A program made the translations under genes and the position numbers. From Oceanobacillus neutriphilus (GTDB lineage Bacteria; Bacillota; Bacilli; Bacillales; Amphibacillaceae): 64,000 nucleotides of DNA. Location: the NCBI RefSeq assembly GCF_014645515.1, contig NZ_BMLW01000010.1:1-64000 (forward strand), given 5' to 3'. This document shows, in pieces, positions 17,073-26,637 of this stretch. Within the stretch, counting starts at the first letter, position 1. Each line of letters begins with the position of its first letter. A model generated the notes under the pieces. It was not told where the DNA came from. It ran no database searches and saw nothing but the letters and a program-made list of their open reading frames with translations.

Positions 17073-19013
17073 ATGAAAATGGCTGATTTAACAATTATTT
17101 TTCCAGACGGAGCAGAGAAGCAATTTCCTGTAGGAACTACAGGGGAAGATATAGCAGCTTCGATTTCTTCAGGTTTAAAAAAACAGGCACTTGCAATTAA
17201 GTTAGATGGGGAGGCTTTGGACTTACGCAGAGAGCTTCCTAATGGCGGTAAGATTGAAATTATTACGTACCGTGATCAGGAAGGATTGGAAATTGCACGT
17301 CATTCTACAGCCCATTTATTAGCGCAGGCTGTGAAACGATTATATTCCAATGTTCAATTAGGTGTCGGCCCGGTTATTGAAGAAGGCTTTTATTATGATA
17401 TTGATATGGAACATTCATTAACACCGGAGGATCTTCCTAAAATAGAAAAAGAAATGAAACGAATTGTAGATGAAAATTTAGAAATAAAACGTGTGGAAGT
17501 ATCCCGTGATGAAGCAAAGGCACGGTTTGCAGAAATTGGCGATGAATTAAAATTAGAACTGCTTGATGCGATTCCAGAAGGTGAAACTGTAACCATTTAT
17601 GAGCAGGGTGAATTCTTTGATTTATGCCGCGGTGTGCATGTCCCTTCAACAAGTAAAATTAAAGCATTTAAATTATTAAGTATTTCCGGTGCTTATTGGC
17701 GTGGAGACAGTAATAATAAACAGCTGCAGCGTATTTACGGAACAGAGTTTGAGAAAAAATCACAATTAGATGAGTATCTTCACATTTTGGAAGAGCGTAA
17801 AGAAAGAGACCATCGGAAGCTTGGTAAAGAGCTGGGCATCTTTACTGTATCGCAAAAAGTAGGGCAGGGGCTGCCGCTGTGGCTTCCAAAAGGAGCGACT
17901 ATCCGTCGTAATATTGAGCGTTATATCGTTGATTTGGAAGAACGCTTAGGCTATGATCATGTATACACTCCTGTACTTGGTAATGTGGAGCTCTATAAAA
18001 CAAGCGGACACTGGGAGCATTATCAGGAGGATATGTTTCCGGTAATGGAAATGGATAATGAAGAGCTTGTATTGCGTCCAATGAACTGTCCGCATCATAT
18101 GATGGTTTTCAAAAACCAATTATGGAGCTATCGTAACCTGCCAGTACGTATTGCTGAGCTTGGCACGATGCATCGTCATGAGATGAGCGGAGCACTTGCT
18201 GGTCTGCAGCGTGTTCGTGCGATGACTCTGAATGACGCGCATATTTTTGCCCGTCCGGATCAGTTAAAAGAAGAATTTATCCGTGTTGTAGAGCTTGTTC
18301 AAAAAGTATATAAAGACTTTGGAATTGAAGACTACTATTTCCGTCTTTCTTATCGTGATCCAGAGGATAAAGAGAAATATGTAGATAATGATGCTATGTG
18401 GGACAAAGCGCAGGCGATGCTGAAAGAAACAATGGAGGATATGAAACTGGACTATGTAGAAGCAGAAGGAGAAGCTGCTTTCTATGGTCCGAAGCTGGAT
18501 GTTCAAGTGAAAACAGCATTAGGAAAAGATGAAACATTATCTACTGTACAATTAGACTTCCACTTACCGGAACGCTTTGATTTAACTTATATCGGCGAAG
18601 ATGGAAAAGAACATCGTCCTGTTGTTATCCACCGCGGTGTTGTTTCTACCATGGAGCGCTTCGTTGCATTTCTTATTGAAGAATACAAAGGTGCTTTTCC
18701 AACATGGCTTGCTCCGGTACAGGCAAAAATTATCCCTGTATCCCTGCAGGCGCACCATGATTATGCGAAAGAGGTAGAAGACAAATTACGTTTGGAAGGT
18801 ATCCGCGTGGAATTAGACAGTCGTGATGAAAAATTAGGCTATAAAATACGGGAAGCACAGACACAAAAAATTCCATTTGCACTTGTCTTAGGGGATAAGG
18901 AAATGGAAGCAAACAGTGTTAATTACCGCCGTTATGGAGAGCAGGATACAGAAACACTTCCGCTTGATCAATTTGTTGACTTTATAAAAGACGAAATTGA
19001 TCAGAAGAAATAA
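17073..19013 (+). CDS. thrS: Threonine--tRNA ligase
   Basis: Charges tRNA-Thr in the cytoplasm. 646 aa: TGS domain (1-65), the editing domain with [15 protein letters not shown], then the class II catalytic core with zinc ligands (motif around [11 protein letters not shown] and [19 protein letters not shown]) and the anticodon-binding C-terminus ([17 protein letters not shown]). The start follows AAGGAG; ATG 17079 is an alternative. Controlled by the upstream T-box and followed by a hairpin terminator. Confidence 0.97.
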   Translation: MKMADLTIIFPDGAEKQFPVGTTGEDIAASISSGLKKQALAIKLDGEALDLRRELPNGGKIEIITYRDQEGLEIARHSTAHLLAQAVKRLYSNVQLGVGPVIEEGFYYDIDMEHSLTPEDLPKIEKEMKRIVDENLEIKRVEVSRDEAKARFAEIGDELKLELLDAIPEGETVTIYEQGEFFDLCRGVHVPSTSKIKAFKLLSISGAYWRGDSNNKQLQRIYGTEFEKKSQLDEYLHILEERKERDHRKLGKELGIFTVSQKVGQGLPLWLPKGATIRRNIERYIVDLEERLGYDHVYTPVLGNVELYKTSGHWEHYQEDMFPVMEMDNEELVLRPMNCPHHMMVFKNQLWSYRNLPVRIAELGTMHRHEMSGALAGLQRVRAMTLNDAHIFARPDQLKEEFIRVVELVQKVYKDFGIEDYYFRLSYRDPEDKEKYVDNDAMWDKAQAMLKETMEDMKLDYVEAEGEAAFYGPKLDVQVKTALGKDETLSTVQLDFHLPERFDLTYIGEDGKEHRPVVIHRGVVSTMERFVAFLIEEYKGAFPTWLAPVQAKIIPVSLQAHHDYAKEVEDKLRLEGIRVELDSRDEKLGYKIREAQTQKIPFALVLGDKEMEANSVNYRRYGEQDTETLPLDQFVDFIKDEIDQKK

Positions 19014-19036
19014 ATAAATGTTTATGATTTAAATAA

Positions 19037-19076
19037 GGAGGCTATTTTCACGTAATATGTGAGAATAGCCTTTTTG
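19037..19076 (+). terminator. thrS terminator
   Basis: AGGCTATTTTCAC pairs with GTGAGAATAGCCT, followed by TTTT. Confidence 0.85.
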
Positions 19077-19127
19077 ATGCTTGATGGCTGCCTGCATCAA
19101 AATAACGGCTGTTTATTTACAAAACCA

Positions 19128-19218
19128 TTGACACTATTCAATAACCGTGCTATGATTCAATAGTTGTTTAAAACAAAGGATATAAGTCCTTGACAAGAAA
19201 ACGATAAAATGATATATT
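19128..19218 (+). promoter_or_regulatory. Tandem sigma-A promoters of the infC operon
   Basis: P1: TTGACA 19128-19133, 17 bp, TATGAT 19151-19156. P2: TTGACA 19190-19195, 17 bp, TATATT 19213-19218. Both have perfect -35 hexamers and optimal spacing, as expected for a ribosomal protein operon. Confidence 0.8.
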
Positions 19219-19224
19219 ATAAAA

Positions 19225-19370
19225 GTTAATGATATGATCTAACGACAAGTAGAAGCACCCGCTTCTCACCTGATTGACGCCTGTATAGGCAGTTAACGGG
19301 TTCATCACGATTCATGTTTACGAATGAGGAGATGTGTGGGTGCGTATGTGTACCGACACTTTTTTTATGG
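19225..19370 (+). promoter_or_regulatory. L20 leader (autoregulatory attenuator) of infC-rpmI-rplT
   Basis: A structured leader precedes infC. AGCACCCGCTTCTCACC can pair with the later GATGTGTGGGTGC, competing with a hairpin that ends in a run of seven T's near 19370. In B. subtilis L20 binds such a leader, mimicking its 23S rRNA site, and causes premature termination. Identification rests on position and the attenuator layout, not on a covariance search. Confidence 0.75.
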
Positions 19371-19430
19371 AATGAAATGATTTGACTTGTCCAGATAGAT
19401 CAGTAACAAAATTTTCGGAGGTGGCTGGCT

Positions 19431-19949
19431 ATTAGCAAGGATATGAATGTTAACGAAAAAATTCGTGCAAGAGAGGTTCGTCTCATCGATTCAAATGGGG
19501 ATCAGCTTGGAGTAAAAACTCGTAATGAAGCATTAGAGATTGCCGGGAAACGAAACCTTGATTTAGTATTAGTTGCTCCAAACGCAAAACCACCGGTATG
19601 TCGTATTATGGATTACGGGAAGTATCGTTTTGAGCAGCAGAAGAAAGACAAGGAAGCTCGTAAAAAGCAAAAGGTAATCAATGTCAAGGAAGTACGTTTT
19701 ACACCCGGAATTGGTGACCATGACTTTGAAACGAAGCTTAAAAATGCACGTAAGTTCTTGGAAAAAGGGGATAAGGTCAAAGCTGCGGTTCGTTTCCGCG
19801 GTCGTGCAATTACCCACAAAGAACTTGGGAAAGAAGTACTGGACCGTTTCGCTGAAGAAGTGAAGGATCTTGGTACAGTAGAAACAAAACCTAAAATGGA
19901 AGGCCGTAATATGTTTATGATGGTCGCTCCAGTAAACGAAAAAAAATAA
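19431..19949 (+). CDS. infC: Translation initiation factor IF-3, ATT start
   Basis: IF-3 binds the 30S subunit, prevents premature 50S joining and proofreads the initiation codon. 172 aa. The reading [20 protein letters not shown] from ATT at 19431 matches family N-termini, and GGAGGTGG sits 6-8 nt upstream. The internal ATG 19443 lacks a ribosome binding site. The rare AUU start is the classical IF-3 autoregulation device. The N domain ([19 protein letters not shown]) and C domain ([23 protein letters not shown]) are complete. First gene of an operon with rpmI and rplT. Confidence 0.95.
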   Translation: MSKDMNVNEKIRAREVRLIDSNGDQLGVKTRNEALEIAGKRNLDLVLVAPNAKPPVCRIMDYGKYRFEQQKKDKEARKKQKVINVKEVRFTPGIGDHDFETKLKNARKFLEKGDKVKAAVRFRGRAITHKELGKEVLDRFAEEVKDLGTVETKPKMEGRNMFMMVAPVNEKK

Positions 19950-19981
19950 GCTTTTACCGCAAGGACTAGGAGGAAAAAATT

Positions 19982-20176
19982 ATGCCTAAAATGAAAACTC
20001 ATAAAGGTTCAGCAAAACGCTTCAAAAAAACTGGATCTGGAAAAGTAAAAAGATCTCACGCATACACTAGCCATATGTTTGCACACAAATCTCAGAAGCA
20101 AAAACGTAAATTACGTAAAGGAACTCTTGTTTCTTCTGGAGACTACAAACGTATTAAAGCAATGTTACCAAAATAA
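19982..20176 (+). CDS. rpmI: Large-subunit ribosomal protein bL35
   Basis: 64-aa, very basic protein [20 protein letters not shown] with ending [19 protein letters not shown], typical of L35. It follows infC by 32 bp with ribosome binding site AGGAGG. Component of the 50S subunit. Confidence 0.97.
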   Translation: MPKMKTHKGSAKRFKKTGSGKVKRSHAYTSHMFAHKSQKQKRKLRKGTLVSSGDYKRIKAMLPK

Positions 20177-20214
20177 TAAATTTAGATATGTAATTGAATC
20201 AGGAGGGATTTCTT

Positions 20215-20571
20215 ATGCCACGTGTTAAAGGTGGAACAGTTACGCGTCGTCGTCGTAAACGCGTCTTAAAATTAGCAAAAGGTTACTACGGTTCGAAAAG
20301 AACTTTATTTAAAACAGCAAAACAACAGGTTATTAAATCAGGTCAATATGCTTATCGTGACCGCAGACAGAAAAAACGTGATTTCCGCAAACTTTGGATT
20401 TCCCGTATTAATGCTGCTGCACGCTTGAACGATATTTCTTACAGCAAATTAATGCACGGTTTGAAACTTGCCGGTATTGATATTAATCGTAAAATGCTTT
20501 CTGATTTAGCTATTAATGATGAACAAGCATTTGCTCAATTAGCATCTCAGGCAAAAGACGCTTTAAAATAA
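20215..20571 (+). CDS. rplT: Large-subunit ribosomal protein bL20
   Basis: 118-aa basic protein essential for 50S assembly and repressor of its own operon through the leader upstream of infC. It starts [23 protein letters not shown] 20215 follows CAGGAGGG, and the in-frame ATG-like codon upstream (20194) lacks a site. The C-terminal globular part ([20 protein letters not shown]) is intact. A terminator lies 6 bp after the stop. Confidence 0.97.
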   Translation: MPRVKGGTVTRRRRKRVLKLAKGYYGSKRTLFKTAKQQVIKSGQYAYRDRRQKKRDFRKLWISRINAAARLNDISYSKLMHGLKLAGIDINRKMLSDLAINDEQAFAQLASQAKDALK

Positions 20572-20576
20572 TATAG

Positions 20577-20614
20577 AAAAAAAGATCGCTCTCCAATTTG
20601 GATGCGATCTTTTT
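20577..20614 (+). terminator. infC operon terminator
   Basis: AAAAAAAGATCGC pairs with GCGATCTTTTTTT across a loop of about 14 nt. Confidence 0.85.
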
Positions 20615-20711
20615 TTAACTTTAAAATCGAGGCATTTAGCGTTGCGGTATGCTAAGGCTCTCTTTATGATTAAAGAGTATCATTATCAATTCATGCAAAC
20701 AGGAGGAAAAA

Positions 20712-20987
20712 ATGGAAAACATATCATCATGGTTTATTTATTTACTCGTTGCAAATGTGATTGGATTCTATCTGATGTTTAAAGACAAACAGAAAGCAAA
20801 GCAGCATGCCTATCGAATACCAGAGCGTACATTTTGGCTGTTAGCTATTTTAGGAGGAAGCATCGGTCTATATATTGGCATGCAGACTTTCCGGCATAAA
20901 ACCAAACATAAGAGCTTCACCATTGGCATTCCTATTTTTATTATCGTTAATGTAATTAGTTTTATCGGTCTGATTTTCTTCCTCTGA
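20712..20987 (+). CDS. ysdA: DUF1294 small membrane protein YsdA
   Basis: 91-aa inner-membrane protein with three hydrophobic segments (about 7-22, 43-58, 72-91). The DUF1294 hallmark is seen in the RIPERTFWLLAILGGSIG and RHKTKHKSF regions. Same position as B. subtilis ysdA, immediately after rplT. Function unknown. It starts with ATG after AGGAGG. Confidence 0.88.
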   Translation: MENISSWFIYLLVANVIGFYLMFKDKQKAKQHAYRIPERTFWLLAILGGSIGLYIGMQTFRHKTKHKSFTIGIPIFIIVNVISFIGLIFFL

Positions 20988-21116
20988 GGGAATTCTACAT
21001 TTTTCATGGAATATTTTAAAAGGAAAACCCTAAACAATTCTTTTATCATAGACTGCTCGTCTTGAAACATACATATAAGTATCAGTAAATCAGCTTCCTT
21101 GGGGGGAGGGGTGACC

Positions 21117-21749
21117 ATGGAATACGTTGGGAATTATTTACTGGTGATTATTGAGATGGGCGGTGTACTTTCCCCGCTGTTATTTATTATTCTTCATCTC
21201 ATTCGGCCAATGCTATTCTTACCAGTTGTTTTTATATGTATTTCTGGAGGTATCTTATTTGGTCCAATTGCGGGGAGTGTTTATTCTATTATTGGAATAA
21301 CAATGGCAAGTTTGCTGTTTTATGTAATGGCAGGCTGGATGCCGAAATCAATCGATAAACTAATTATTTTGAAACAGCGGTTAATTGGAAAAAACACGGA
21401 AATGACGACAGCACAAATTACGCTGCTACGCCTTGTCCCGTTTATTCATTTTCACTTATTATCATTATGCCTGATTGAAACGAACAAAACCTTCAAAGGG
21501 TATGCGCGGGCTTCTTTTATAACAAATATTCCTCTGGCAATTGTCTACACAAGTATCGGTGGTTGGATTTCTCGGCTTTCTCCAGTATATATCGCTATTT
21601 TTATCATCGCCTTACTCCCATCCTTGTACCTTTTAAGAAGAAAAGAGATTATTATTCAGTGGCAGGAGTTTTTTGCTTCATCATCCCCGCAATCAGCGCA
21701 TCGAGGATTAACCAAATCTTTAACACCAAGTAAAACAACCAGCTCTTGA
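21117..21749 (+). CDS. TVP38/TMEM64 (VTT) family membrane protein
   Basis: 210-aa polytopic membrane protein. The VTT/SNARE-associated signature covers about 35-165: PMLFLPVVFICISGGILFGP, then GSVYSIIGITMASLLFYVMAG, a polar stretch, and LLRLVPFIHFHLLSL. Relatives are implicated in lipid scrambling or flippase activity; the substrate here is unknown. ATG 21117 follows GGGGAGGGG; TTG 21099 upstream overlaps that site. Ends with a convergent-type hairpin. Confidence 0.85.
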   Translation: MEYVGNYLLVIIEMGGVLSPLLFIILHLIRPMLFLPVVFICISGGILFGPIAGSVYSIIGITMASLLFYVMAGWMPKSIDKLIILKQRLIGKNTEMTTAQITLLRLVPFIHFHLLSLCLIETNKTFKGYARASFITNIPLAIVYTSIGGWISRLSPVYIAIFIIALLPSLYLLRRKEIIIQWQEFFASSSPQSAHRGLTKSLTPSKTTSS

Positions 21750-21770
21750 ATATAAGAGCTGGTTGTTTTA
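21731..21770. terminator. Terminator after the VTT protein
   Basis: TAAAACAACCAGCTCTT and AAGAGCTGGTTGTTTTA form a 17-bp perfect stem. It begins inside the last codons of the gene, overlapping the stop. Confidence 0.85.
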
Positions 21771-21816
21771 CTATGAAAGCAAGAAATAAGTGAAGCTAAA
21801 GAAAGCGGTGTACTGT

Positions 21817-21897
21817 ATGAAGCGCCCATCCTGCTGGAATTGTAAGCATGAGTTTAAAATTCGTGAGCTTATTTTGCCTGGCAGTCACACAGTATAA
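21817..21897 (+). CDS. 26-codon cysteine-containing ORF, possible zinc-finger fragment
   Basis: ATG 21817 opens MKRPSCWNCKHEFKIRELIL plus six residues. The CWNCKHEF segment resembles the first Cys pair of short zinc-ribbon proteins of Bacillaceae, but a second pair is missing. It may be a truncated remnant or a chance frame. The ribosome binding site is poor. Confidence 0.25.
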   Translation: MKRPSCWNCKHEFKIRELILPGSHTV

Positions 21898-21949
21898 TAT
21901 GTAATAAGAAACAATTTGTATAAAGAATAACCAGTCCAGTGCGGATCGG

Positions 21950-22348
21950 TTATTCTTTTGTGATCTCCGTTATAATAAGTTCATTAATCGGATGCTTCCA
22001 AGTGATAGAAGCGTGCGGATAGTGGATCAATATTTCCTGCTCTAAAAAATATAAATCCTCTCTGGTTAACCCGCGAAGTTCTAATGGATTCCTAACAGTA
22101 ATATGAACATCAACTACCTCAAAAGCGTCTTCAGTTGTTCCTAAATATTTCTCGCCAATAAAAAGACATCCTTTAAAAGTTAATTGGAAATTTTTTTGAT
22201 TATTATTATGTTCATCTAATAAATAAAACCCCTGATTTTCCTGAGTAAGACGCAGTTTGCGCTCAGGTTTTTTTAAGTATTGAATCCATGTATAAATAAG
22301 CAATACAACTGCTATCACTAATAATATCCGAAAGATAATGATGACCAT
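21950..22348 (-). CDS. ysdB: Sigma-W regulon membrane protein YsdB
   Basis: 132 aa with one N-terminal membrane helix (about 2-22) and a soluble domain (LRLTQENQGFYLLDEHNNNQ, FKGCLFIGEKYLGTTEDAFE) that matches YsdB by recollection of the family. B. subtilis ysdB lies in the same neighbourhood and belongs to the envelope-stress sigma-W regulon; the sigma-W promoter found upstream supports the name. Biochemical function unknown. Confidence 0.85.
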   Translation of the reverse strand: MVIIIFRILLVIAVVLLIYTWIQYLKKPERKLRLTQENQGFYLLDEHNNNQKNFQLTFKGCLFIGEKYLGTTEDAFEVVDVHITVRNPLELRGLTREDLYFLEQEILIHYPHASITWKHPINELIITEITKE

Positions 22349-22386
22349 AATTATCTACTCCTTAGAAACGTCCTGTTACCACTACA

Positions 22387-22412
22387 TACGAATTAAGAAA
22401 CAAAAAGTTTCA
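22387..22412 (-). promoter_or_regulatory. Sigma-W promoter of ysdB
   Basis: On the minus strand TGAAAC, exactly 16 nt, then CGTA. This is a perfect fit to the sigma-W consensus. It lies about 40 bp before the ysdB start. Confidence 0.8.
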
Positions 22413-22508
22413 AGAGAATAATATTTTATTATAAAAAATATAGAAAGTCTATATTTCGCATTGTGAAACAGACCAATGACTTTACTGGATATGGCTGCGT
22501 AAAGAAGT

Positions 22509-22887
22509 ATGAGAAATTTGTATGATAAACTTCTGGTTACAAGCATTGGATTGGAGAAGAAGGAAGCTCTATGGGCAATAGCGCAGGAGTACAGAAATTT
22601 TGCAAAGCAATGGCCGGGTCAATATCAACTAGTACAAAAAGTGAAGCTATGGAAAAGTGATGAAACAAAGGAGTTATCTGAGCAGATTATCGGCATATTC
22701 TCTAAAACACTGCAAAAATATGCTCTGACAGAGGATGAAGCTATTCATTTTATCCGGACATTGAGAAGTTATCTGCATGTTAGAGATGGATGAAGCTTTC
22801 GGGCTTCCCCAAGAGCTTGAAAAAAGTTTTTCCATAGGGTTAAATATAATTCTAATGGATTTAGAGTCTGATTTGAATTCCAATTGA
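22509..22887 (+). pseudogene. Decayed TetR-family regulator (WHG C-terminal domain remnant)
   Basis: Frame one (22509-22793) encodes LWAIAQEYRNFAKQWPGQYQ ... RTLRSYLH, typical of the WHG ligand-binding domain of TetR-type regulators. The DNA-binding N-terminal part (about 50 aa) is missing, with an in-frame stop at 22500. After LRSYLH the match continues in the +1 frame as MLEMDEAFGLPQELEKSFSI to a stop at 22887. The expected HGF-x-S residues are lost, so a short deletion caused the frameshift. Not expected to be functional. Confidence 0.75.
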
Positions 22888-22960
22888 TTAGTGAATATAG
22901 AAAGCTTTTCTAAAAAGTCTGTGATAAAATGGAAGAGATGGCAGACAAGGAGGAGATAAA

Positions 22961-23452
22961 TTGGATTGGAATCAGCTATTTGAAATGCAAAAAGAACTGG
23001 ATACATATATTGAGAACAATCATGATTTATCCAACGTAAATTTATTTCATGAAAAGCATCTGGCCCTCCTCGTAGAACTTGGAGAGCTTGCTAATGAAAC
23101 AAGGTGCTTTAAATTCTGGAGCACAAAAGCAAGAAATAAGCAGAAGGTTATTTTAGAGGAATATGTAGACGTGTTACATTTTCTGATGTCAATTGGCATT
23201 GAGCAAGGGTATATTTATCAGGCAGAAGGAAAGATTAAGCCGGGAGAGAACATGACCGAATCAGAATGCTTTTACCAGGTATATAAAAAAGCTATTGATT
23301 ACCGGGAAAATCCGGTGCATGAAAATTATCAGCAATTATTTAGCTGGAGCCTGCAATTGGGAAATCAGCTTGGATTTACTGATAAGGATATCCAAAAAGC
23401 ATATTGGGAGAAAAATCAAATTAATTATCAGCGCCAGGATCAAGGTTATTAA
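22961..23452 (+). CDS. Dimeric (all-alpha) dUTP diphosphatase
   Basis: Hydrolyses dUTP to dUMP, keeping uracil out of DNA. The 163-aa protein shows the all-alpha NTP pyrophosphatase motifs ELGELANETRCFKFW and EEYVDVLHFLMSIG, whose acidic residues bind Mg. It differs from the trimeric dUTPases by fold. The TTG start at 22961 is supported by AAGGAGGAG. Ung, which removes uracil from DNA, is about 14 kb away. Confidence 0.85.
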   Translation: MDWNQLFEMQKELDTYIENNHDLSNVNLFHEKHLALLVELGELANETRCFKFWSTKARNKQKVILEEYVDVLHFLMSIGIEQGYIYQAEGKIKPGENMTESECFYQVYKKAIDYRENPVHENYQQLFSWSLQLGNQLGFTDKDIQKAYWEKNQINYQRQDQGY

Positions 23453-23578
23453 TTCCTTTTAACAAGTTTAACTGTTAGTAAAAAGTCTGATTGACTCAAT
23501 TATCATACGGATGAGATGAGAAAGCTGTAAAAGTCCAGGCTATATGCAATTTCACTATATAAAGGAGAGATTATCAAT

Positions 23579-24664
23579 ATGACAAAGCTAGATAACACAT
23601 TAACAATGCTAAAGGATTTAACAGATGCAAAAGGGATACCAGGAAATGAAAAAGAAGTACGGGAAGTATTTGAAAGTTATATCAAGCCCTATGCCGATGA
23701 GCTGACAACAGATAATTTAGGCAGCTCGATTGCCAAAAAGACTGGTGATGAGAACGGGCCTAAAATAATGGTTGCAGGTCATTTAGATGAAATCGGTCTG
23801 ATGGTAACACGCATTGATGAAAATGGCTTTCTCTATTTCCAGACAGCAGGAGGCTGGTGGAATCAGGTTATGCTGGCCCAGCGTGTAACAATTATGGGTT
23901 CCAAGGGAGATGTGACTGGTGTTATCGGCTCTAAGCCTCCGCATATATTGAGTCCTGAAGCTAGAAAAAAACCATATGAAATAAAAGATATGTTTATTGA
24001 TATTGGTGCAACAAGTAAAGAAGAAGCGGAATCATTCGGCGTGAAGCCTGGAGATTCTGTCGTTCCTTATTTTGAATTTACACAATTAAAGAATGAAAAA
24101 TTACTTATGGCTAAGGCTTGGGATAACCGTATCGGTTTAGCAATTGCAATTGATGTATTAAAGGCTTTAAAAGATGAAGATCATCCTAATACTGTCTATG
24201 GTGTAGGAACGATTCAGGAAGAAGTTGGTTTACGTGGAGCAAAAACATCTTCCCATCTCATTCAGCCTGATATTGGCTTTGGAGTAGATGTTGGTATTGC
24301 AGGAGATACACCAGGCATTAATAAGCAAGATGCTGACAGCAAGCTTGGCGAAGGCCCTCAGATTGTATTGTATGATGCTTCTATGATTTCTCATAAGGGA
24401 CTGCGTGATTTAGTTGTTGATACAGCAGAGGAAAATAATATTCCCTACCAGTTTACCTCTATAGCTGGCGGCGGAACAGATTCAGGCTCTATTCATCTGA
24501 CTGGAAATGGTGTCCCATCTCTATCTGTTACAATAGCAACCCGCTATATCCATTCACACGCAGGAATTCTCCATCGCGATGATTATGAGAATGCTGTGAA
24601 ATTATTAACAGCTGTTATTAAGAAATTGGACCGTAAAACCTTAGAAACTCTAATCAAAGCTTAA
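23579..24664 (+). CDS. ysdC: M42-family glutamyl/deblocking aminopeptidase
   Basis: Dinuclear-metal aminopeptidase of the tetrahedral TET class, releasing N-terminal residues in the cytoplasm. 361 aa with the M42 signatures: [12 protein letters not shown] (first metal His and Asp), AWDNRIG (bridging Asp), [12 protein letters not shown] (catalytic Glu-Glu), [12 protein letters not shown], and terminal [11 protein letters not shown] (metal His). Position after ysdB matches B. subtilis ysdC. Ribosome binding site AAGGAGAG. Confidence 0.9.
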   Translation: MTKLDNTLTMLKDLTDAKGIPGNEKEVREVFESYIKPYADELTTDNLGSSIAKKTGDENGPKIMVAGHLDEIGLMVTRIDENGFLYFQTAGGWWNQVMLAQRVTIMGSKGDVTGVIGSKPPHILSPEARKKPYEIKDMFIDIGATSKEEAESFGVKPGDSVVPYFEFTQLKNEKLLMAKAWDNRIGLAIAIDVLKALKDEDHPNTVYGVGTIQEEVGLRGAKTSSHLIQPDIGFGVDVGIAGDTPGINKQDADSKLGEGPQIVLYDASMISHKGLRDLVVDTAEENNIPYQFTSIAGGGTDSGSIHLTGNGVPSLSVTIATRYIHSHAGILHRDDYENAVKLLTAVIKKLDRKTLETLIKA

Positions 24665-24683
24665 TAATAATAATTTATTTTAT

Positions 24684-24723
24684 GCCGTACATTTTAAGAC
24701 TGTTAAAATGTGCGGTTTTTTAA
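24684..24723 (+). terminator. ysdC terminator
   Basis: CCGTACATTTTAA pairs with TTAAAATGTGCGG (one mismatch), followed by TTTTTT. Confidence 0.75.
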
Positions 24724-24738
24724 TAGAAAACGGCTTTA

Positions 24739-24797
24739 TTGACAAGGTATAAATATCATGATAAATTATATTTAATTAAATATTTATTAATTAAATA
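24739..24797 (+). promoter_or_regulatory. Promoter and palindromic operator candidate before the dioxygenase
   Basis: TTGACA at 24739-24744 with an AT-rich -10 region near 24762 is followed by the perfect 16-bp palindrome ATATTTAATTAAATAT (24768-24783) and a related AT-rich inverted segment to 24797. B. subtilis homologues are controlled by the MarR repressor MhqR, but this palindrome does not match its known operator, so the cognate regulator is unknown. Confidence 0.45.
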
Positions 24798-24814
24798 TAA
24801 AAGGAGTTTTTTCA

Positions 24815-25798
24815 ATGAATCCAATCCGTGGAATGCACCACGTTACGGCAATTACAAGCAGCGCAGAAAAGAATTATGAATTTTTCACATATGTGCTTGG
24901 AATGCGTTTAGTAAAGAAAACAGTTAATCAGGACGATATACAAACCTATCATTTATTCTTTGCGGACGATGAAGGTAATGCAGGGACAGATATGACATTC
25001 TTTGACTTTCCAGGCATCCCAAAAGGTTCCCATGGAACAAATGAAATCTATAAAACATCCTTACGAGTACCAAGTGATGCTGCCCTTGAATACTGGCTAA
25101 AACGTTTTGACCGTCTTGGGATTAGACATACAGAAATTGAACAGCAATTCGATGTAAAAACATTATCCTTCTCTGATTTTGACGATCAAAAGTATCAGCT
25201 TGTTTCTGATGAGAATAACACCGGAAGGGCATCAGGGAAGCCATGGAAAGACGGACCAATCCCATCAGAATATGGAATTACTGGGCTGGGACCTGTAGTT
25301 GTACGTGTTGCAGATTTTAATTTTTTCAAGCAGGTATTAGAAAAAATATTTATGTATAATGAGGTTTCCAGTGAAAAATCACTTCATCTTTTTGAAATAG
25401 ATGAAGGTGGGAACGGTGCCCGGATCATCGTCGAGCATAATGAAGAATTACCTCTGGCCAGACAGGGCTATGGTACAGTGCATCACGCAGCATTATGTGT
25501 AGATGAACGAGAGGATTTAGAGAAATGGCAGCAAAGAATAGAACAATTTGGTCTCCAAACTTCCGGCTTTGTCGAGCGCTTCTATTTCGGTTCGTTATAT
25601 ACACCGGTTGCACCGCAGGTATTATTTGAATTAGCGACAGCCGGTCCTGGATTTATGGAGGATGAACCATATGAAACGCTTGGAGAAAAACTATCATTGC
25701 CGCCGTTTCTTGAATCACAGCGCGAACAGATTGAAAGTCAGGTAAGAAAAATTGATACAGTTCGAAGTAGTAAAGTAATAGAGAAAGAATATGAATAA
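24815..25798 (+). CDS. Ring-cleaving dioxygenase (glyoxalase superfamily, MhqO/MhqA type)
   Basis: Likely extradiol-type enzyme used in quinone/catechol detoxification. 327 aa with two vicinal-oxygen-chelate domains. The first starts GMHHVTAITSSAEKNYEFF with a metal His; the second centres on YGTVHHAALCVDERE and ends PVAPQVLFELATAGPGFMED, containing the other His and Glu ligands. Single gene bracketed by terminators. The substrate is not determined from sequence. Confidence 0.87.
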   Translation: MNPIRGMHHVTAITSSAEKNYEFFTYVLGMRLVKKTVNQDDIQTYHLFFADDEGNAGTDMTFFDFPGIPKGSHGTNEIYKTSLRVPSDAALEYWLKRFDRLGIRHTEIEQQFDVKTLSFSDFDDQKYQLVSDENNTGRASGKPWKDGPIPSEYGITGLGPVVVRVADFNFFKQVLEKIFMYNEVSSEKSLHLFEIDEGGNGARIIVEHNEELPLARQGYGTVHHAALCVDEREDLEKWQQRIEQFGLQTSGFVERFYFGSLYTPVAPQVLFELATAGPGFMEDEPYETLGEKLSLPPFLESQREQIESQVRKIDTVRSSKVIEKEYE

Positions 25799-25810
25799 AA
25801 TATTTTAAAT

Positions 25811-25850
25811 AAAAAGGATTCGTTGTCAAGTACAGACGAATCCTTTTTTA
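25811..25850. terminator. Bidirectional terminator
   Basis: AAAAAGGATTCGT and ACGAATCCTTTTT form a perfect 13-bp stem between convergent genes. Confidence 0.85.
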
Positions 25851-25872
25851 TATCAAGTATGTTTGTAGGAAT

Positions 25873-26511
25873 CTAAGTTAATGAACGGTATGTATTCATC
25901 ACTTTAGATACATAAGCTGTTGTTTCTTTAAATGGAGGAATACCCTGATGCTTATCTACATTTCCTGGACCGGCATTATAAGCTGCCAATGCCAATTCTG
26001 TATTTCCGTTATACCTTTTCAGCATTTGACTTAAATACTTTGCTCCGCCCTCAATATTTTGTTGAGGGTCATAGGAGTTTGCCACTCCCAAGCCTGCTGC
26101 TGTTTTCGGCATTAACTGCATTAAACCCCGGGCCCCAACCGGACTTGTTGCATTAGGATTGAAGTTAGATTCCTGTTTAATAACAGCGTGAATTAAGTTT
26201 TCACTAATATTGTATTTGTTTGCCATTTGTTGAATGATGTCCTGATAATTTGATCCATTTCCATTAGCTGACTGATTTATTGGCATTGGATCTGTTGCTG
26301 CTTGGGTCAATGGTGGAGAAGCAAAGCTGGACTGTCTGAGATTAGAACCAAAATCCTGCGCTGTCCGCTCCTCTGCTTCACGAATTCGTTCTAAGAGCAG
26401 CTGTTGAAAGGACTTAGCGCCAAAACCGCTGTTTTCAGTAACTTCACCGGCAGCTGGAGTCATAGATAAAGCCTCAAAAGGGTTAGTCCGTTGATTTGTA
26501 TTAATTTCCAT
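25873..26511 (-). CDS. Lytic transglycosylase with SLT domain
   Basis: Cleaves peptidoglycan glycan strands, forming 1,6-anhydro products. The C-terminal goose-lysozyme-like SLT domain (about 100-210) has catalytic Glu in [14 protein letters not shown], then [29 protein letters not shown] and a terminal YVSKVMNTY. The N-terminal 90 residues are low-complexity. No cleavable signal peptide is visible, as in several Bacillaceae homologues such as YjbJ. ATG 26511 is preferred to GTG 26520, which overlaps the weak GGACGG site. Confidence 0.88.
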   Translation of the reverse strand: MEINTNQRTNPFEALSMTPAAGEVTENSGFGAKSFQQLLLERIREAEERTAQDFGSNLRQSSFASPPLTQAATDPMPINQSANGNGSNYQDIIQQMANKYNISENLIHAVIKQESNFNPNATSPVGARGLMQLMPKTAAGLGVANSYDPQQNIEGGAKYLSQMLKRYNGNTELALAAYNAGPGNVDKHQGIPPFKETTAYVSKVMNTYRSLT

Positions 26512-26637
26512 TATATTCACCGTCCGTATATGAGCTGAAGAGATAATTTTTGTCCTGTGTATTCAGAAGGTATTTAATCAATATGTTAAAAAATCCTATT
26601 ACTCATATTCTATCTGTTTTCATACTTTTAGGCAATA

